From contig NZ_FOVR01000014.1 of the NCBI RefSeq assembly GCF_900115225.1, positions 62,001 through 126,000 of the forward strand: DNA of 64,000 bases. Direction: 5' to 3'. The number at the start of each line of letters is the position of its first letter. Position 1 is the stretch's first letter. The DNA comes from Cohaesibacter marisflavi (lineage in GTDB: Bacteria; Pseudomonadota; Alphaproteobacteria; Rhizobiales; Cohaesibacteraceae). A model generated the notes under the pieces. That model was not told the DNA's origin. It saw only the letters and a program-made list of their open reading frames with translations, and made no database searches. Positions 54,649-63,813 of the stretch are shown one piece after another. A program made the translations under genes and the position numbers.

Positions 54649-55644
54649 TTACAACAAACCAGTTGCAAGCCGCTGCCCCAACGCAAGAACAGCCTGTTCT
54701 TCTTCGCTTACAGGCGACACAGCAAAAGCCTTCAACCCACTGTCCGCCATGTCAGCCGGCTCGCCCTGCTCATCCCCGTCTTTTTCGTCCGCTTCCCCCT
54801 CGGACAAAGGGAGCCAACCATACAGCTCGGCCAAACCAGTCCGGTTGCAAAAGTTGTTCACAGACTCCAGTGCGCCGCTATTGGGCATCCGGGCGATGGC
54901 ATCCGTCACGACCAAATGCTCGATATCGACGCCGTCTCCAAGAGCTGCCAGCGCAGGCGTCAGCCAACCAAGCAGCAACCCTTCCATACGCCGCACCGGA
55001 CGCATCTGCACCGCTTGCAAGGCCCGGACAAGAGCCCATGAGGAGCCAGCCTCCTCTTCCCCTTGCCGCGCAAGAGCAAGCAGAACGAGAATCAGTACCA
55101 CTTCAATAGATACACGATCAGGCCAGTCTATGTCGTCAGGATAAAGAAGGGTGCGTGCATGCCAATTTTTGCGCAGTGCCTCTAGCAGATGCATTTGCAC
55201 CGAAGGCGCACTCCAGGCCCCTTCCAGCAACACTGGAACCAGAGCCTCGCCACCAACAAGGGCTGCCCCTTTTACCCTTTTGCGCAAGGCCCAACGCTGC
55301 CAGAAGCGCGTTCGCGTCGTAGCGCCCACGGCCAAGACCATCTCGTTGGTTCGAAAATCGGCATCCTTGCCGGTAAAATAGAGCACGGAATTGAGAAATC
55401 CGAGATAGGCATTGGGGCGCGTTTCCGCCCAGTGCGCCCCGCCAAACAGAGGCTGCAAGGCTTTCGCGTCTGCCCGCGACAGAGAAGGGCGTACACCATC
55501 TTCGAAATGATAACGCACCGCCTTATGCGCCAGATCACGCAAGATCGCGACCACTGGCTCGGCATGATAGGCCGTGTCATTGAGCGGCGCGAACCATTGG
55601 GACCGATTGGAAAATGGCCCCGCTTTGCCAAGGGAGTCCATCAT
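54649..55644 (-). CDS. Unknown soluble protein between VWA and RavA-like genes (331 aa)
   Basis: Mostly helical protein with no signal peptide; one moderately hydrophobic helix (about 178-193, IEVVLILVLLALARQG) could be buried or membrane-associated. An acidic, probably disordered linker (EGEADEKDGDEQGEPADMADSG) lies near 282-305. No family recognised. Start overlaps the upstream VWA gene stop (ATGATG). Confidence 0.65.
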   Translation of the reverse strand: MMDSLGKAGPFSNRSQWFAPLNDTAYHAEPVVAILRDLAHKAVRYHFEDGVRPSLSRADAKALQPLFGGAHWAETRPNAYLGFLNSVLYFTGKDADFRTNEMVLAVGATTRTRFWQRWALRKRVKGAALVGGEALVPVLLEGAWSAPSVQMHLLEALRKNWHARTLLYPDDIDWPDRVSIEVVLILVLLALARQGEEEAGSSWALVRALQAVQMRPVRRMEGLLLGWLTPALAALGDGVDIEHLVVTDAIARMPNSGALESVNNFCNRTGLAELYGWLPLSEGEADEKDGDEQGEPADMADSGLKAFAVSPVSEEEQAVLALGQRLATGLL

Positions 55645-58307
55645 AATCGGCTGCCTCGCATCAGGAAGGACAGACCGAAAAAGACGGTCGCCAAAAGCAA
55701 CAACAGCCTGTGCACCGGCTTTGGCGGCACGGAAAATTGACGTGCCTGTCCGCTGTGATTTGGCAAATGATCAAGCGTACCGCCCGTTGCATCAGCCAAG
55801 GCTTGCAGACCCGAGAGGTCGACCCCGTAGCTTGCCGCTTCCGAGCGGTTTCCTGCCCGTGGGACAGCATAAGGCAGCGTAACGGGAATGGCCTGCGGCT
55901 GTTCCAATGCGCCCGCACCGCCTTCTTGCAAATAGAGCAGTCCCTTATTCACTGCGCCCTCACCTTCAGATGCAGCATCATGGCTTGGCAAGGCAAAGCG
56001 ACCTTCGAACACCCCCTGCTCCCCCTTGACCATTGTCATGGGAACGCCGATGGATTGCCCCGCAAGCAACAAGGTCGCCGAAAGGGTCTGCGGCAAAGGC
56101 GCATCTGCGGCCTCACCGACAACCGACACCCGAAGCGTAATCTCATCGCCGAAATCCTGAAGCCGGAAGCTGTAGCGATTGCGATTTGACCATTTGACCA
56201 GCTGCGTAAGGCTTGTTTCAATCGTGCGGCGCCCCGCCGCGCTATCAGTCCACGCGCCATCAAGAGCGGAGAGAAAGACGCCCGTATTGCCCTTTTCCAA
56301 CTGGTCCGCTTTGTGAAACGCGAGCACGGGTTCTCCTTCAAGTCCATCGCTGACAAGCGCCCGAACGGCATCGGCCTTGGCATAGGTGAAGGCCACGCCG
56401 GGGGTTGCCAGTCCGCCAGAAATGCCATCAATCGGCGTAACGATACGCGGGCGCACCAGATCCGGCGTAAAGAATTCCGCTCGCTCTTCGGGGTCGTAGG
56501 AATCCGGCTTGAACGAGAGCCCCTGCCCCGATTGCAAGATCTGAGACTGCCGCGCCGCTTGGGCGATCTCCTCATTGAGCGGCGTAGCGCCGCTGCCATA
56601 TTGAAGATAATAAAAGGATAACCCCGCCTTCGCATAGTCGTAAGGGTCAACCATGCCGTCTGTAATCAGAAAAACCGATGTATAATTGCCGGTCGAGGCC
56701 AAAGCGCGCTCAAAAGCGCGTGAAACATTAGAACTGTCACCGGTCGGAAAGCGGCTGGCGAAATTTCGAATCACCTTTTTGCCCCGCGCGTCCCCCATCT
56801 GGCGCCCTGTCGTCAGGCCACCAAAAGTAATCAGCTCCAGACTGTCCTGAGGGCGCAGATAATCCAGAATATCGGCAACGGCCAGCCGCGCAGCCGCAAG
56901 CCCTCCCCCTGCCATGGAGCCGGAGGTATCCACCAACACGATGGTATCGCGCGGCGGCGGATCATCTTGCAGATATTTCGGATCGGGTGAGACCGGCAAC
57001 AGCGGATCAAGCGCTGTATGAGCGTAGCTTTGCACCACGGTCGGGTCTTCTGCGCTGCCTCCCAAGGGCCCATTCACCAGAAACAGACCGAGCACGCGGC
57101 TCTTCACGGCATCGGCCAACCGCACCAGATCACCGGTTTGAAACTGTGCGGCGTCCATGCCACCCAGAACCACGATGTCGAAATCATCAAGCCGCGATAA
57201 ATCCGCAGCGCGCCGCTGCTCAAGCTCGAACTTGTCTTGCGGCAACGCGTTGAGGAACCCGGTAGCACCGAGCCCCAAAACCCGAATAGGAGCGTCTACC
57301 AGCGTGAAAACCCGCTCGGAAAAAGTCTGCTCGCGCCTTTTCACATCCACTGAGGCAAATTGCAGCCCACGGCCCTCAAACCGCATGGGTATACGCAAGG
57401 CTTGAAGAGCGTGTCCGCCATCAAGCCGATCATTTTCAAGGGCCTCAGGCGCTCCATCCCGCCTGAGAGTAACAGTCCAACGTTCTTCATTGACGTCTTT
57501 GGCTTCAGCTGCCCCCGGATCGAAGACAAGTCGCAAGGTCGGCTTGCTGCCAGAACGGATTTTGGCCGGAAGATAGGAGGAAATGATCCCCTCCGATGCA
57601 GCGCCAGCATCCAGCGATGAAATGAAAACCGGTCCTAATCGCCCCTTTAAGCGGGACGCCAGCTTGGCAAGCGGCGCTGTCGTGGCATTGCCATCACTGA
57701 GCAGAAACAGAACGTCATCATCCCGTTGTTGGTCGGCGAGAGCCTTGGCGGCATCAAGTGCACTCGCAAGGTCACTGCCATCGTGAGACAGCCCGTTCGA
57801 AACGTCATCCTCTTGTAGCAGTGCCAATCCATCGGAAAGGCTGCCCCGATTGAGTTTGACATCAACAGAGGCGGCAAAATCGATAAGAGACACCCGTGTT
57901 CTCGCATTGGCGTCATCGCTCGCCAAGGTCGCGAGTTTTTTGGCAAGAGCCCCAATCTGATCACGCCGCATGGTCGGTTGCCGATGCGCGCTTTCAGATT
58001 GATCCACCAATAGGATGAAATGCTGCTGCCGCTCGGAAGGCGCATGCAAATAGGCCGGACGTCCTGCTGCCACAGCCAGCAAAAGCGCAGCGATCAAAGC
58101 CGAAAAGGATGCTACCAAGCGCCACAGGCGCGTTGAGCGCTCCATCTGAATTCGCCTGACCAGATGATAGCCCCCGATCAGAACGATACCGGCCAGCAAA
58201 GCGACAGCGCCCCAGCTTGCAAGCAAAGCGACCCAACCGGTTTCCTGACAGGTGGCCACCCAGCCAGAGCGCGAGAAAAGCGGAAATATCAGCTCACACG
58301 CCGTCAT
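55641..58307 (-). CDS. Membrane protein with two VWA domains and a GATase-like domain
   Basis: An 888-residue protein. Two N-terminal helices (about 25-50 and 63-83) are followed by a first VWA domain with MIDAS DQSES (102-106), a glutamine-amidotransferase-like region (about 340-415, FDIVVLGGMDAAQF) and a second VWA domain with DTSGS (near 455). A C-terminal helix (about 866-882) anchors the end. The topology suggests that both VWA domains are periplasmic. Proteins of this class follow MoxR and DUF58 genes in many bacteria. Both MIDAS sites look intact for divalent-metal binding. Confidence 0.85.
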   Translation of the reverse strand: MTACELIFPLFSRSGWVATCQETGWVALLASWGAVALLAGIVLIGGYHLVRRIQMERSTRLWRLVASFSALIAALLLAVAAGRPAYLHAPSERQQHFILLVDQSESAHRQPTMRRDQIGALAKKLATLASDDANARTRVSLIDFAASVDVKLNRGSLSDGLALLQEDDVSNGLSHDGSDLASALDAAKALADQQRDDDVLFLLSDGNATTAPLAKLASRLKGRLGPVFISSLDAGAASEGIISSYLPAKIRSGSKPTLRLVFDPGAAEAKDVNEERWTVTLRRDGAPEALENDRLDGGHALQALRIPMRFEGRGLQFASVDVKRREQTFSERVFTLVDAPIRVLGLGATGFLNALPQDKFELEQRRAADLSRLDDFDIVVLGGMDAAQFQTGDLVRLADAVKSRVLGLFLVNGPLGGSAEDPTVVQSYAHTALDPLLPVSPDPKYLQDDPPPRDTIVLVDTSGSMAGGGLAAARLAVADILDYLRPQDSLELITFGGLTTGRQMGDARGKKVIRNFASRFPTGDSSNVSRAFERALASTGNYTSVFLITDGMVDPYDYAKAGLSFYYLQYGSGATPLNEEIAQAARQSQILQSGQGLSFKPDSYDPEERAEFFTPDLVRPRIVTPIDGISGGLATPGVAFTYAKADAVRALVSDGLEGEPVLAFHKADQLEKGNTGVFLSALDGAWTDSAAGRRTIETSLTQLVKWSNRNRYSFRLQDFGDEITLRVSVVGEAADAPLPQTLSATLLLAGQSIGVPMTMVKGEQGVFEGRFALPSHDAASEGEGAVNKGLLYLQEGGAGALEQPQAIPVTLPYAVPRAGNRSEAASYGVDLSGLQALADATGGTLDHLPNHSGQARQFSVPPKPVHRLLLLLATVFFGLSFLMRGSRL

Positions 58308-59956
58308 GCCGTCCTCCCACCGCTCAGCCTCAGGGCAACAAAACGCTCAGCCACGAGCAGAATGATGGCAACCAGCGCAAGCCACGGCCAAAGCGGGCTT
58401 TGCGCTTCCCCTATCATAGAAACGGGCTGAATATCATCAAGCTCAGGGTTGCTCCCCAAAGGCTTGGCCGTATCGCTCTCATAGGCCAGATTTTCAAGCC
58501 TTGCGCCCGATGCATCCACATGGGACACATCCAGTAACGGCTGCCGATCCTGATTGACAAAGCGATAGGCATTGATGAAAGCCACCAGCCACGTCAGATG
58601 CTGCGCGTCTGCAAGATTGGCATTGACCAGCCCGCCAGCAGGCTCTGGCATCAACACCGCCGGATGCGCCCCTGCACGCACCGCAATCCAGACCTTACCA
58701 TCAGCACCGGCTGCAACAGAGCGAAAGCCCTCAGGCAATCGCTCAAGCCCTCTGGGCTTGAGAGCTTCCAATAGATCCAGATCCACCGCTTCCAGCAAGG
58801 GGCTATCCTTTTGGAAATAACCAAGGGCATTGACGCCTTGCGCTTCTCCACGAACGAGATAAATCCCGCGCTCGCCGAGCCCGTCTTGATCGGAATAAAG
58901 CCCGATGCGCACCGCATCATCCCGCTCGGCCCCGACAACGGGCGCCATTTGCCGCGCAAGGTTGGCTAGAGGCCCCGCGCTCACATCAGAATCCAGAGCA
59001 ATCGGCAACACCGACATTGCGCCGATAGAAAGAGCAAGGCGATTGTCGAGAGCAAACTCGCCGGTCTCTTCAAGCTCTGCTTGATAAGTGCCTGGCTCAG
59101 AGACAGCATAAGAGACCGAGGCCTCCTGCCCCTTGCCCAAATCAACCGGCGCATCGGGACTGAGAATCTGGCCTTTTGGCCCTGTAACAACAAGGGATAG
59201 GTCCGAATTGGCATCCCCGAAGCGAGCAATATTCAAAGACAAGCGCGCACCGTCTCCGCCAAGTCCGGCAGCCTTGAAATCGGCTCCTGTCAGAGCGCTA
59301 TTAGCCTCAGGCTCACCAACCTGAAACCATAGAGGATCAGCCGCCAGCGCCTCGCCTTCAGCCACAACCTCCTGCCCCCTCGCATCTGACAGCGCAAAGA
59401 ACGGAGGCTTTGGCAAGTCTGATACGACGGCCAGATGGGTCCAATGGCAAGAACCATCTTCAAGTGCAGCAGAAAGAGCATGCATCATCGCAATGGGAGA
59501 CACACCAGCATCGCCAACCCCATTGCTAGGCGTAGTATGTGGCACCGCCACCACACGCGAACAGCCCCCTTGGGCGGTAACATGCTGGACGATTTTATCC
59601 GCCATTTCATTGGCCAACTGCAGCCGCGTCGGACGACCCACCGCCATGCTGGGAGAATGATCCACGGCAACAAGCACGCCAAAAGCAGGCGCGTTTTTGG
59701 TTGGCACCAACACCCCATCCAGCAACAGGATGGCCAGAAGCGTCAGCAGAATGAGAAAGCGCAACCAGAATAAAGGGCTGCGCAAGGGTGTACTCACCTG
59801 CCAGCGTACACGCGATTGTCTTGCCTCAGAAAGCTCAGGCAGAAACTGCAGAGCAGATATCTCCACATGCCGCACTTTCGAGCGCCGCATATATTTGACC
59901 AGCAGCACCACGAGGAAGAGACCGACAGTTGCAAAGGCGAGAAGGCCAAGAAGCAT
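58304..59956 (-). CDS. BatA-like membrane protein with VWA domain
   Basis: A 550-residue protein with the BatA-type N-terminus: helix 1 (about 3-21), a basic stretch ending in the family's ISALQFLPEL segment, and helix 2 (about 62-84). A VWA domain follows with MIDAS DHSPS (99-103), then beta-rich domains and a C-terminal helix (about 522-542). The VWA part should face the periplasm. It overlaps its downstream neighbour by 4 bases and touches the DUF58 gene. Confidence 0.85.
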   Translation of the reverse strand: MLLGLLAFATVGLFLVVLLVKYMRRSKVRHVEISALQFLPELSEARQSRVRWQVSTPLRSPLFWLRFLILLTLLAILLLDGVLVPTKNAPAFGVLVAVDHSPSMAVGRPTRLQLANEMADKIVQHVTAQGGCSRVVAVPHTTPSNGVGDAGVSPIAMMHALSAALEDGSCHWTHLAVVSDLPKPPFFALSDARGQEVVAEGEALAADPLWFQVGEPEANSALTGADFKAAGLGGDGARLSLNIARFGDANSDLSLVVTGPKGQILSPDAPVDLGKGQEASVSYAVSEPGTYQAELEETGEFALDNRLALSIGAMSVLPIALDSDVSAGPLANLARQMAPVVGAERDDAVRIGLYSDQDGLGERGIYLVRGEAQGVNALGYFQKDSPLLEAVDLDLLEALKPRGLERLPEGFRSVAAGADGKVWIAVRAGAHPAVLMPEPAGGLVNANLADAQHLTWLVAFINAYRFVNQDRQPLLDVSHVDASGARLENLAYESDTAKPLGSNPELDDIQPVSMIGEAQSPLWPWLALVAIILLVAERFVALRLSGGRTA

Positions 59957-60927
59957 TAGCCGACCCTCCCGAACAATTCGCTTGCAAGAAGGAAATCATG
60001 AAAGCGCAGGCGAAAACCTTCTGCCATGGCATCAAAGCCCGGCCGATCGGGAAAATCCCATGCGAAATGCACCACGCCGCCGCGATTAAGGGCTTGAGCA
60101 TATCCATCCCGCTGCGCCTGAATGGCATCTTCAGCGGCCGTCAGATCAGGGCCCGACGCCTGAAACGCGCCGCTACGCTCAGCTGCGGCCCCGACAGCGC
60201 CCAGCGAAACAATATCGTCCCGAAGAATGGCGCGCTCCGTTGGCCAACTGTTGAGCTCGCACACCACGGCCTGCCGATAGCCGCGCGAAGCCAGCTGTAC
60301 GGCTTCCTCAAGGGCTGCTTGCGCTGTATTAGTGCGATAGAAGTCCGTTATGAAAATGGTGACCGATGATTGTTTAAGCCGAGACAGCTCAGCCCCGATC
60401 GACACTTCTTCGCGGCCTTTAGGGGCTTTGGAAGACCACAAGCCTTGAGAGAAGTGGGCAAACGCCTCACCGATCTGCCCGCCTTGCACAAAGCTCACAC
60501 GATCTCGAGACGATAACTCCCCGAGCGACGCAAAGCCGATACCAATGGCTTCGTTGCCTGCAATATGCCCCAGCGCCTCACATATCCAGAGCGCAGCCTC
60601 CAACTTGCTCACCCGATGCGGGTCTTCCATACCGGCGCGCATGGTGGCACTGCCATCTACAATCACGAGAAGCTGGAATTGTTCTTCGGCTTCAAATGAG
60701 CGCACCAGAAACTCATCCGGCCGACCATGGCGCAACGACGCCCGCCAGTCGATGTGACGCACATCATCGCCGAACACATAAGAGCGATGCTCCCGATATT
60801 CCAAAGACTGCCCCAACTTGCGCCGCAAGAAGGCTCCGCTGCCAGACGTGGCAAACGCCTTGCGAGCCTTGACGCAGATGTCGTCCAGCGTAGCCGGATC
60901 AAACGGATTGGGGCGCAAAGAGATCAT
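59956..60927 (-). CDS. DUF58 protein
   Basis: A 323-residue cytoplasmic protein of the DUF58 family, nearly always encoded beside a MoxR ATPase. The signature YVFGDDVRHIDWRASLRHG is at residues 50-68, and a VWA-like segment LLVIVDGSATM has a degenerate metal site (Asp91, Ser93, Thr95). Overlaps the MoxR gene by 4 bases. It is thought to be a direct partner of MoxR. Confidence 0.92.
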   Translation of the reverse strand: MISLRPNPFDPATLDDICVKARKAFATSGSGAFLRRKLGQSLEYREHRSYVFGDDVRHIDWRASLRHGRPDEFLVRSFEAEEQFQLLVIVDGSATMRAGMEDPHRVSKLEAALWICEALGHIAGNEAIGIGFASLGELSSRDRVSFVQGGQIGEAFAHFSQGLWSSKAPKGREEVSIGAELSRLKQSSVTIFITDFYRTNTAQAALEEAVQLASRGYRQAVVCELNSWPTERAILRDDIVSLGAVGAAAERSGAFQASGPDLTAAEDAIQAQRDGYAQALNRGGVVHFAWDFPDRPGFDAMAEGFRLRFHDFLLASELFGRVG

Positions 60928-62141
60928 TGGTCCAGCTGATATGGCTTGAAGAATTCACTATAGCTGGCGGCCTGTGGTGCGGTGAGAGCAAGCAAATGCA
61001 GCAACAGCGCATCACGCACTTTCTCCATATCTCTCATGGAACGCAGCGCCGGGAAATCCTCCAGCGCCATCCGCTGCCAGCTATATTTGAATTTCACACG
61101 ATGCCGCAAGGCGCCAGGCGCCATCTCCAGCAGGGCTCTCGCCGCCATGGCCTGCATTTGCGTGGTGGCGCTTTCCGCCGACAGCAGGAACGCTTTCGCC
61201 TTGCTTGCCTGAATGAGAGCAATCGCCGCGCGCGGGCCAAGCGGCCATTCACAATAACGCTCGACAAACTGCACAATCTGCTCGCCGGAGCGCTCCGGAA
61301 TATCAACCAGCTCTGCGGCTTTGGCTGCGCCATGGGTTGCCTGCACCAGATTGACGGCATGCTCTACCATCTTGCGCGGCATCTTGGTCTCCGAAAGCAA
61401 AGCCCTTGTCTGATCAATCAGCCAGCCGCACTGGTCAGCGGAATAAGCATCAATATCCAGAGGCGTCTGCTCTTCGCCCTCAATGCCCGTGTGACCACCG
61501 GAGACCCGCTCGACAATCTCAACCAGTGCCGCGCTATCGGACGGCGCCATCAGGAGCTTGAGTTGGAAGCGGTCCAGTTGCGCTTCGGGCAAATCGTAAG
61601 TGCCTTCCTGATCAATGGGGTTCTGCGTGCCAATCACCATGAAAGGCGTTTCAAATCTGGCCTGCTGCATATTTTGCGAAATAACTCGGCTTTCTACCAA
61701 GGACCGCGTTTCGCCCAGAACAGTTACCTTCCGCTCAGCCATGGCTTCCAGCATGGCAGCCTGTGTTTTGGGCGTGGCACGGTTGATCTCGTCCGCCAGC
61801 AGAATCTGCCGGAAAATGGGGCCGGGCTGGAAAACAAAAGGCTCCCCAGACCCGCTCATATTGGGCATAAAGGTGCCCGTGATATCCGAGGGCAACAGGT
61901 CCGGTGTGAACTGGATGCGTCCATAGCCCGCGCCATCCTTCATCTTGAGGCTCTTGGCAAACGAAACCGCCAGAGATGTCTTTCCAAGCCCGGGATTGCT
62001 CTCCAACAGCACATGCCCACCGGTAAACAGCGCCGCAATCATCCCATCGATCACAGCATCCTGCCCGATTATATCCCGCTGCACGCTCCGCTTGACCTGC
62101 AGCATGAAATGGGCTGCTTGTTCCGCTGGTAATTGGTTCAT
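60924..62141 (-). CDS. MoxR AAA+ ATPase (MRP-type)
   Basis: A 405-residue AAA+ ATPase, longer than the usual 310-330. Walker A is SNPGLGKTS (48-56), Walker B LLADEINRATPKTQ (114-127), with the MoxR hallmark QNPIDQEGTYDLPEAQLDRF near 173-192. The extra length is in the C-terminal lid region. It has the standard DUF58 and VWA partners directly downstream. Cytoplasmic; expected to remodel or activate the VWA proteins. Confidence 0.95.
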   Translation of the reverse strand: MNQLPAEQAAHFMLQVKRSVQRDIIGQDAVIDGMIAALFTGGHVLLESNPGLGKTSLAVSFAKSLKMKDGAGYGRIQFTPDLLPSDITGTFMPNMSGSGEPFVFQPGPIFRQILLADEINRATPKTQAAMLEAMAERKVTVLGETRSLVESRVISQNMQQARFETPFMVIGTQNPIDQEGTYDLPEAQLDRFQLKLLMAPSDSAALVEIVERVSGGHTGIEGEEQTPLDIDAYSADQCGWLIDQTRALLSETKMPRKMVEHAVNLVQATHGAAKAAELVDIPERSGEQIVQFVERYCEWPLGPRAAIALIQASKAKAFLLSAESATTQMQAMAARALLEMAPGALRHRVKFKYSWQRMALEDFPALRSMRDMEKVRDALLLHLLALTAPQAASYSEFFKPYQLDQ

Positions 62142-62148
62142 GACTTCC

Positions 62149-63813
62149 TCATTGTGATTGCGGCTTGAGAAGGGATCTCATCCAGTGGGGCATCTGTTGC
62201 ACCGGAATATGGGGATGGGGCGTTTCATTTGTCTCACGATTCGCGCCCTTTGCGTGAATTTCCTCGACCTGCACCGCCTTTGCTTCCCTGTCCGCAACGG
62301 CCAGATTCTTTTCTTGCCCAGTACTTTGTTCGCCTCCCCCACGCGCGTCAGCATTGCCTCCAACAAGAGAGCCTGTTTGAGCTTGAGCCTTTTCCCTTTG
62401 CGTGCCATCACGCCGAGTGTCATCGCGCGTATTTGCGCTTGACCTATCGACAGATCCACCATCCTGCTCAGGTTGTTCGATCTTGATCCGATCCTTCGCA
62501 AGACTCCCATCTGGAAAAACTTCTGCCCGATCAGCAAGCCCCTGCAGCGCAGTTTCAAGCCCGCCCCCAGTGGCACCTGAATGAGGTGAGGCATCGCCAG
62601 ATTGCATCGCCGCTTGAGCCGAAGCATCCTCGCCTAAAAGATCCGGCGGCAAACCGTCCTGCCCTTGAGGTTGCTCGAAAGATTGAGACGGAACACTATC
62701 ATTGGAAGAATTTGCCAAGTCGCGGGACGATGCACCATCCACGTCCTCTGCATTTAGAGAAGACTCCAGAGGATGTTGCGCCATGCGGCCACCATTGCGA
62801 TCAGATAGACCCTCTCTGCCAGAAGCACCGGAAGCAGAGAGACCCCGCTGTTGCTTTTGAAAAACAGAGCCTGATTCACTTCGAGGTTTGCCGTTCTCTG
62901 CACTCCGCATATCAGTATGCTGTTGAGCCAAAAATGGCGGAGCAAACACATGAGGATTGGAAATGGAATGAGTAGGAAGACCGACTAGAAGCAGCAAAAG
63001 CCCCCCCGCTATCAGCCCTATAGCGCAACCAGAAGCGAAAGGAGCCAGGCTCCCCTTCATACGCAACTTGCTTTCACGCGCAAGCGAAAGCCCAGGCCAG
63101 TCTCCAAAATCCGGAATGCGCAACGCAACCCCGTTAGCCTGCGCATCGTCTTGCGCAATAATCGCCAACAAAGAGCTCAACGCACCCGCATCACTTGCCT
63201 GATCCATCGCCAAGCGGACATCCGGCTGCAGAGCATAGCGTGTCATCTGAGGAAGAGACGCTGGAGGAAGTTCTTTTCGCTTGCAACATATCAAGCAAAA
63301 GACCGAACTTTTTACCCGCAATACACCAAAGAGATGGCCGCATCCAACTGCAATAAACCCGCCAACGAAGATATAGGACAACAGCGTTGCCCCTAATCCC
63401 ACAAGAATCCCTGAGGCACACAAAAATGCAGCCCCGCCCCAGACGACCCCATGTGCGATCATGAACAGCTTTCGTGATGCAGAAATTTTGTAGAGGGCCG
63501 CAGCTCTTTGGAACGCGCCAGTCTGATAAAGCTTGGTCGCTTTATGCCTTTTGATCTGAGATAGGACAAATAGAAACGAACCTACTGCTAGGAGCGTCGA
63601 AGCCACGATGAATAGGTAAGTTCCCTCTTGGGGCAACAATGCATAACCAACAAGCAGCAGGCCTGAGACATTGCTTCCAGCAACGACAGGCCATCCAAAA
63701 CTTGCAACGAAGTGACGCGCCTGTAAAAACCGCCACATAAAGCCGGCGTCTTCAGGTGCTGACCTCATACGTGAAAGACTATCAAAGACCTGATTGTCAC
63801 CATAACCAGCCAT
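62149..63813 (-). CDS. Membrane protein with long low-complexity tail, first gene of the MoxR operon
   Basis: A 554-residue protein. Four or five membrane helices (about 36-60, 65-85, 115-160, 252-275) enclose a cytoplasmic-looking segment with a CLICC cysteine cluster (about 173-177). Residues about 290-554 are hydrophilic, low complexity and rich in Ser, Gly, Gln, Asp (QSFEQPQGQDGLPPD, DTRRDGTQREKAQAQ), so probably disordered. I recognise no family. It lies 7 bases before the MoxR gene, on the same transcript. It may sense the membrane or tether the complex. Confidence 0.65.
   Translation of the reverse strand: MAGYGDNQVFDSLSRMRSAPEDAGFMWRFLQARHFVASFGWPVVAGSNVSGLLLVGYALLPQEGTYLFIVASTLLAVGSFLFVLSQIKRHKATKLYQTGAFQRAAALYKISASRKLFMIAHGVVWGGAAFLCASGILVGLGATLLSYIFVGGFIAVGCGHLFGVLRVKSSVFCLICCKRKELPPASLPQMTRYALQPDVRLAMDQASDAGALSSLLAIIAQDDAQANGVALRIPDFGDWPGLSLARESKLRMKGSLAPFASGCAIGLIAGGLLLLLVGLPTHSISNPHVFAPPFLAQQHTDMRSAENGKPRSESGSVFQKQQRGLSASGASGREGLSDRNGGRMAQHPLESSLNAEDVDGASSRDLANSSNDSVPSQSFEQPQGQDGLPPDLLGEDASAQAAMQSGDASPHSGATGGGLETALQGLADRAEVFPDGSLAKDRIKIEQPEQDGGSVDRSSANTRDDTRRDGTQREKAQAQTGSLVGGNADARGGGEQSTGQEKNLAVADREAKAVQVEEIHAKGANRETNETPHPHIPVQQMPHWMRSLLKPQSQ

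Noticed and set aside
37380-63813. Genomic island or prophage origin of the large operon
   Set aside because: There is no integrase, transposase, tRNA or direct repeat at either end, and base and codon use look like the neighbours. Transfer cannot be excluded but is not supported.
37380-63813. Type VI secretion or tellurium-resistance cluster
   Set aside because: MoxR and VWA genes occur with Ter clusters, but no TerB, TerC, TerD or T6SS component is visible.
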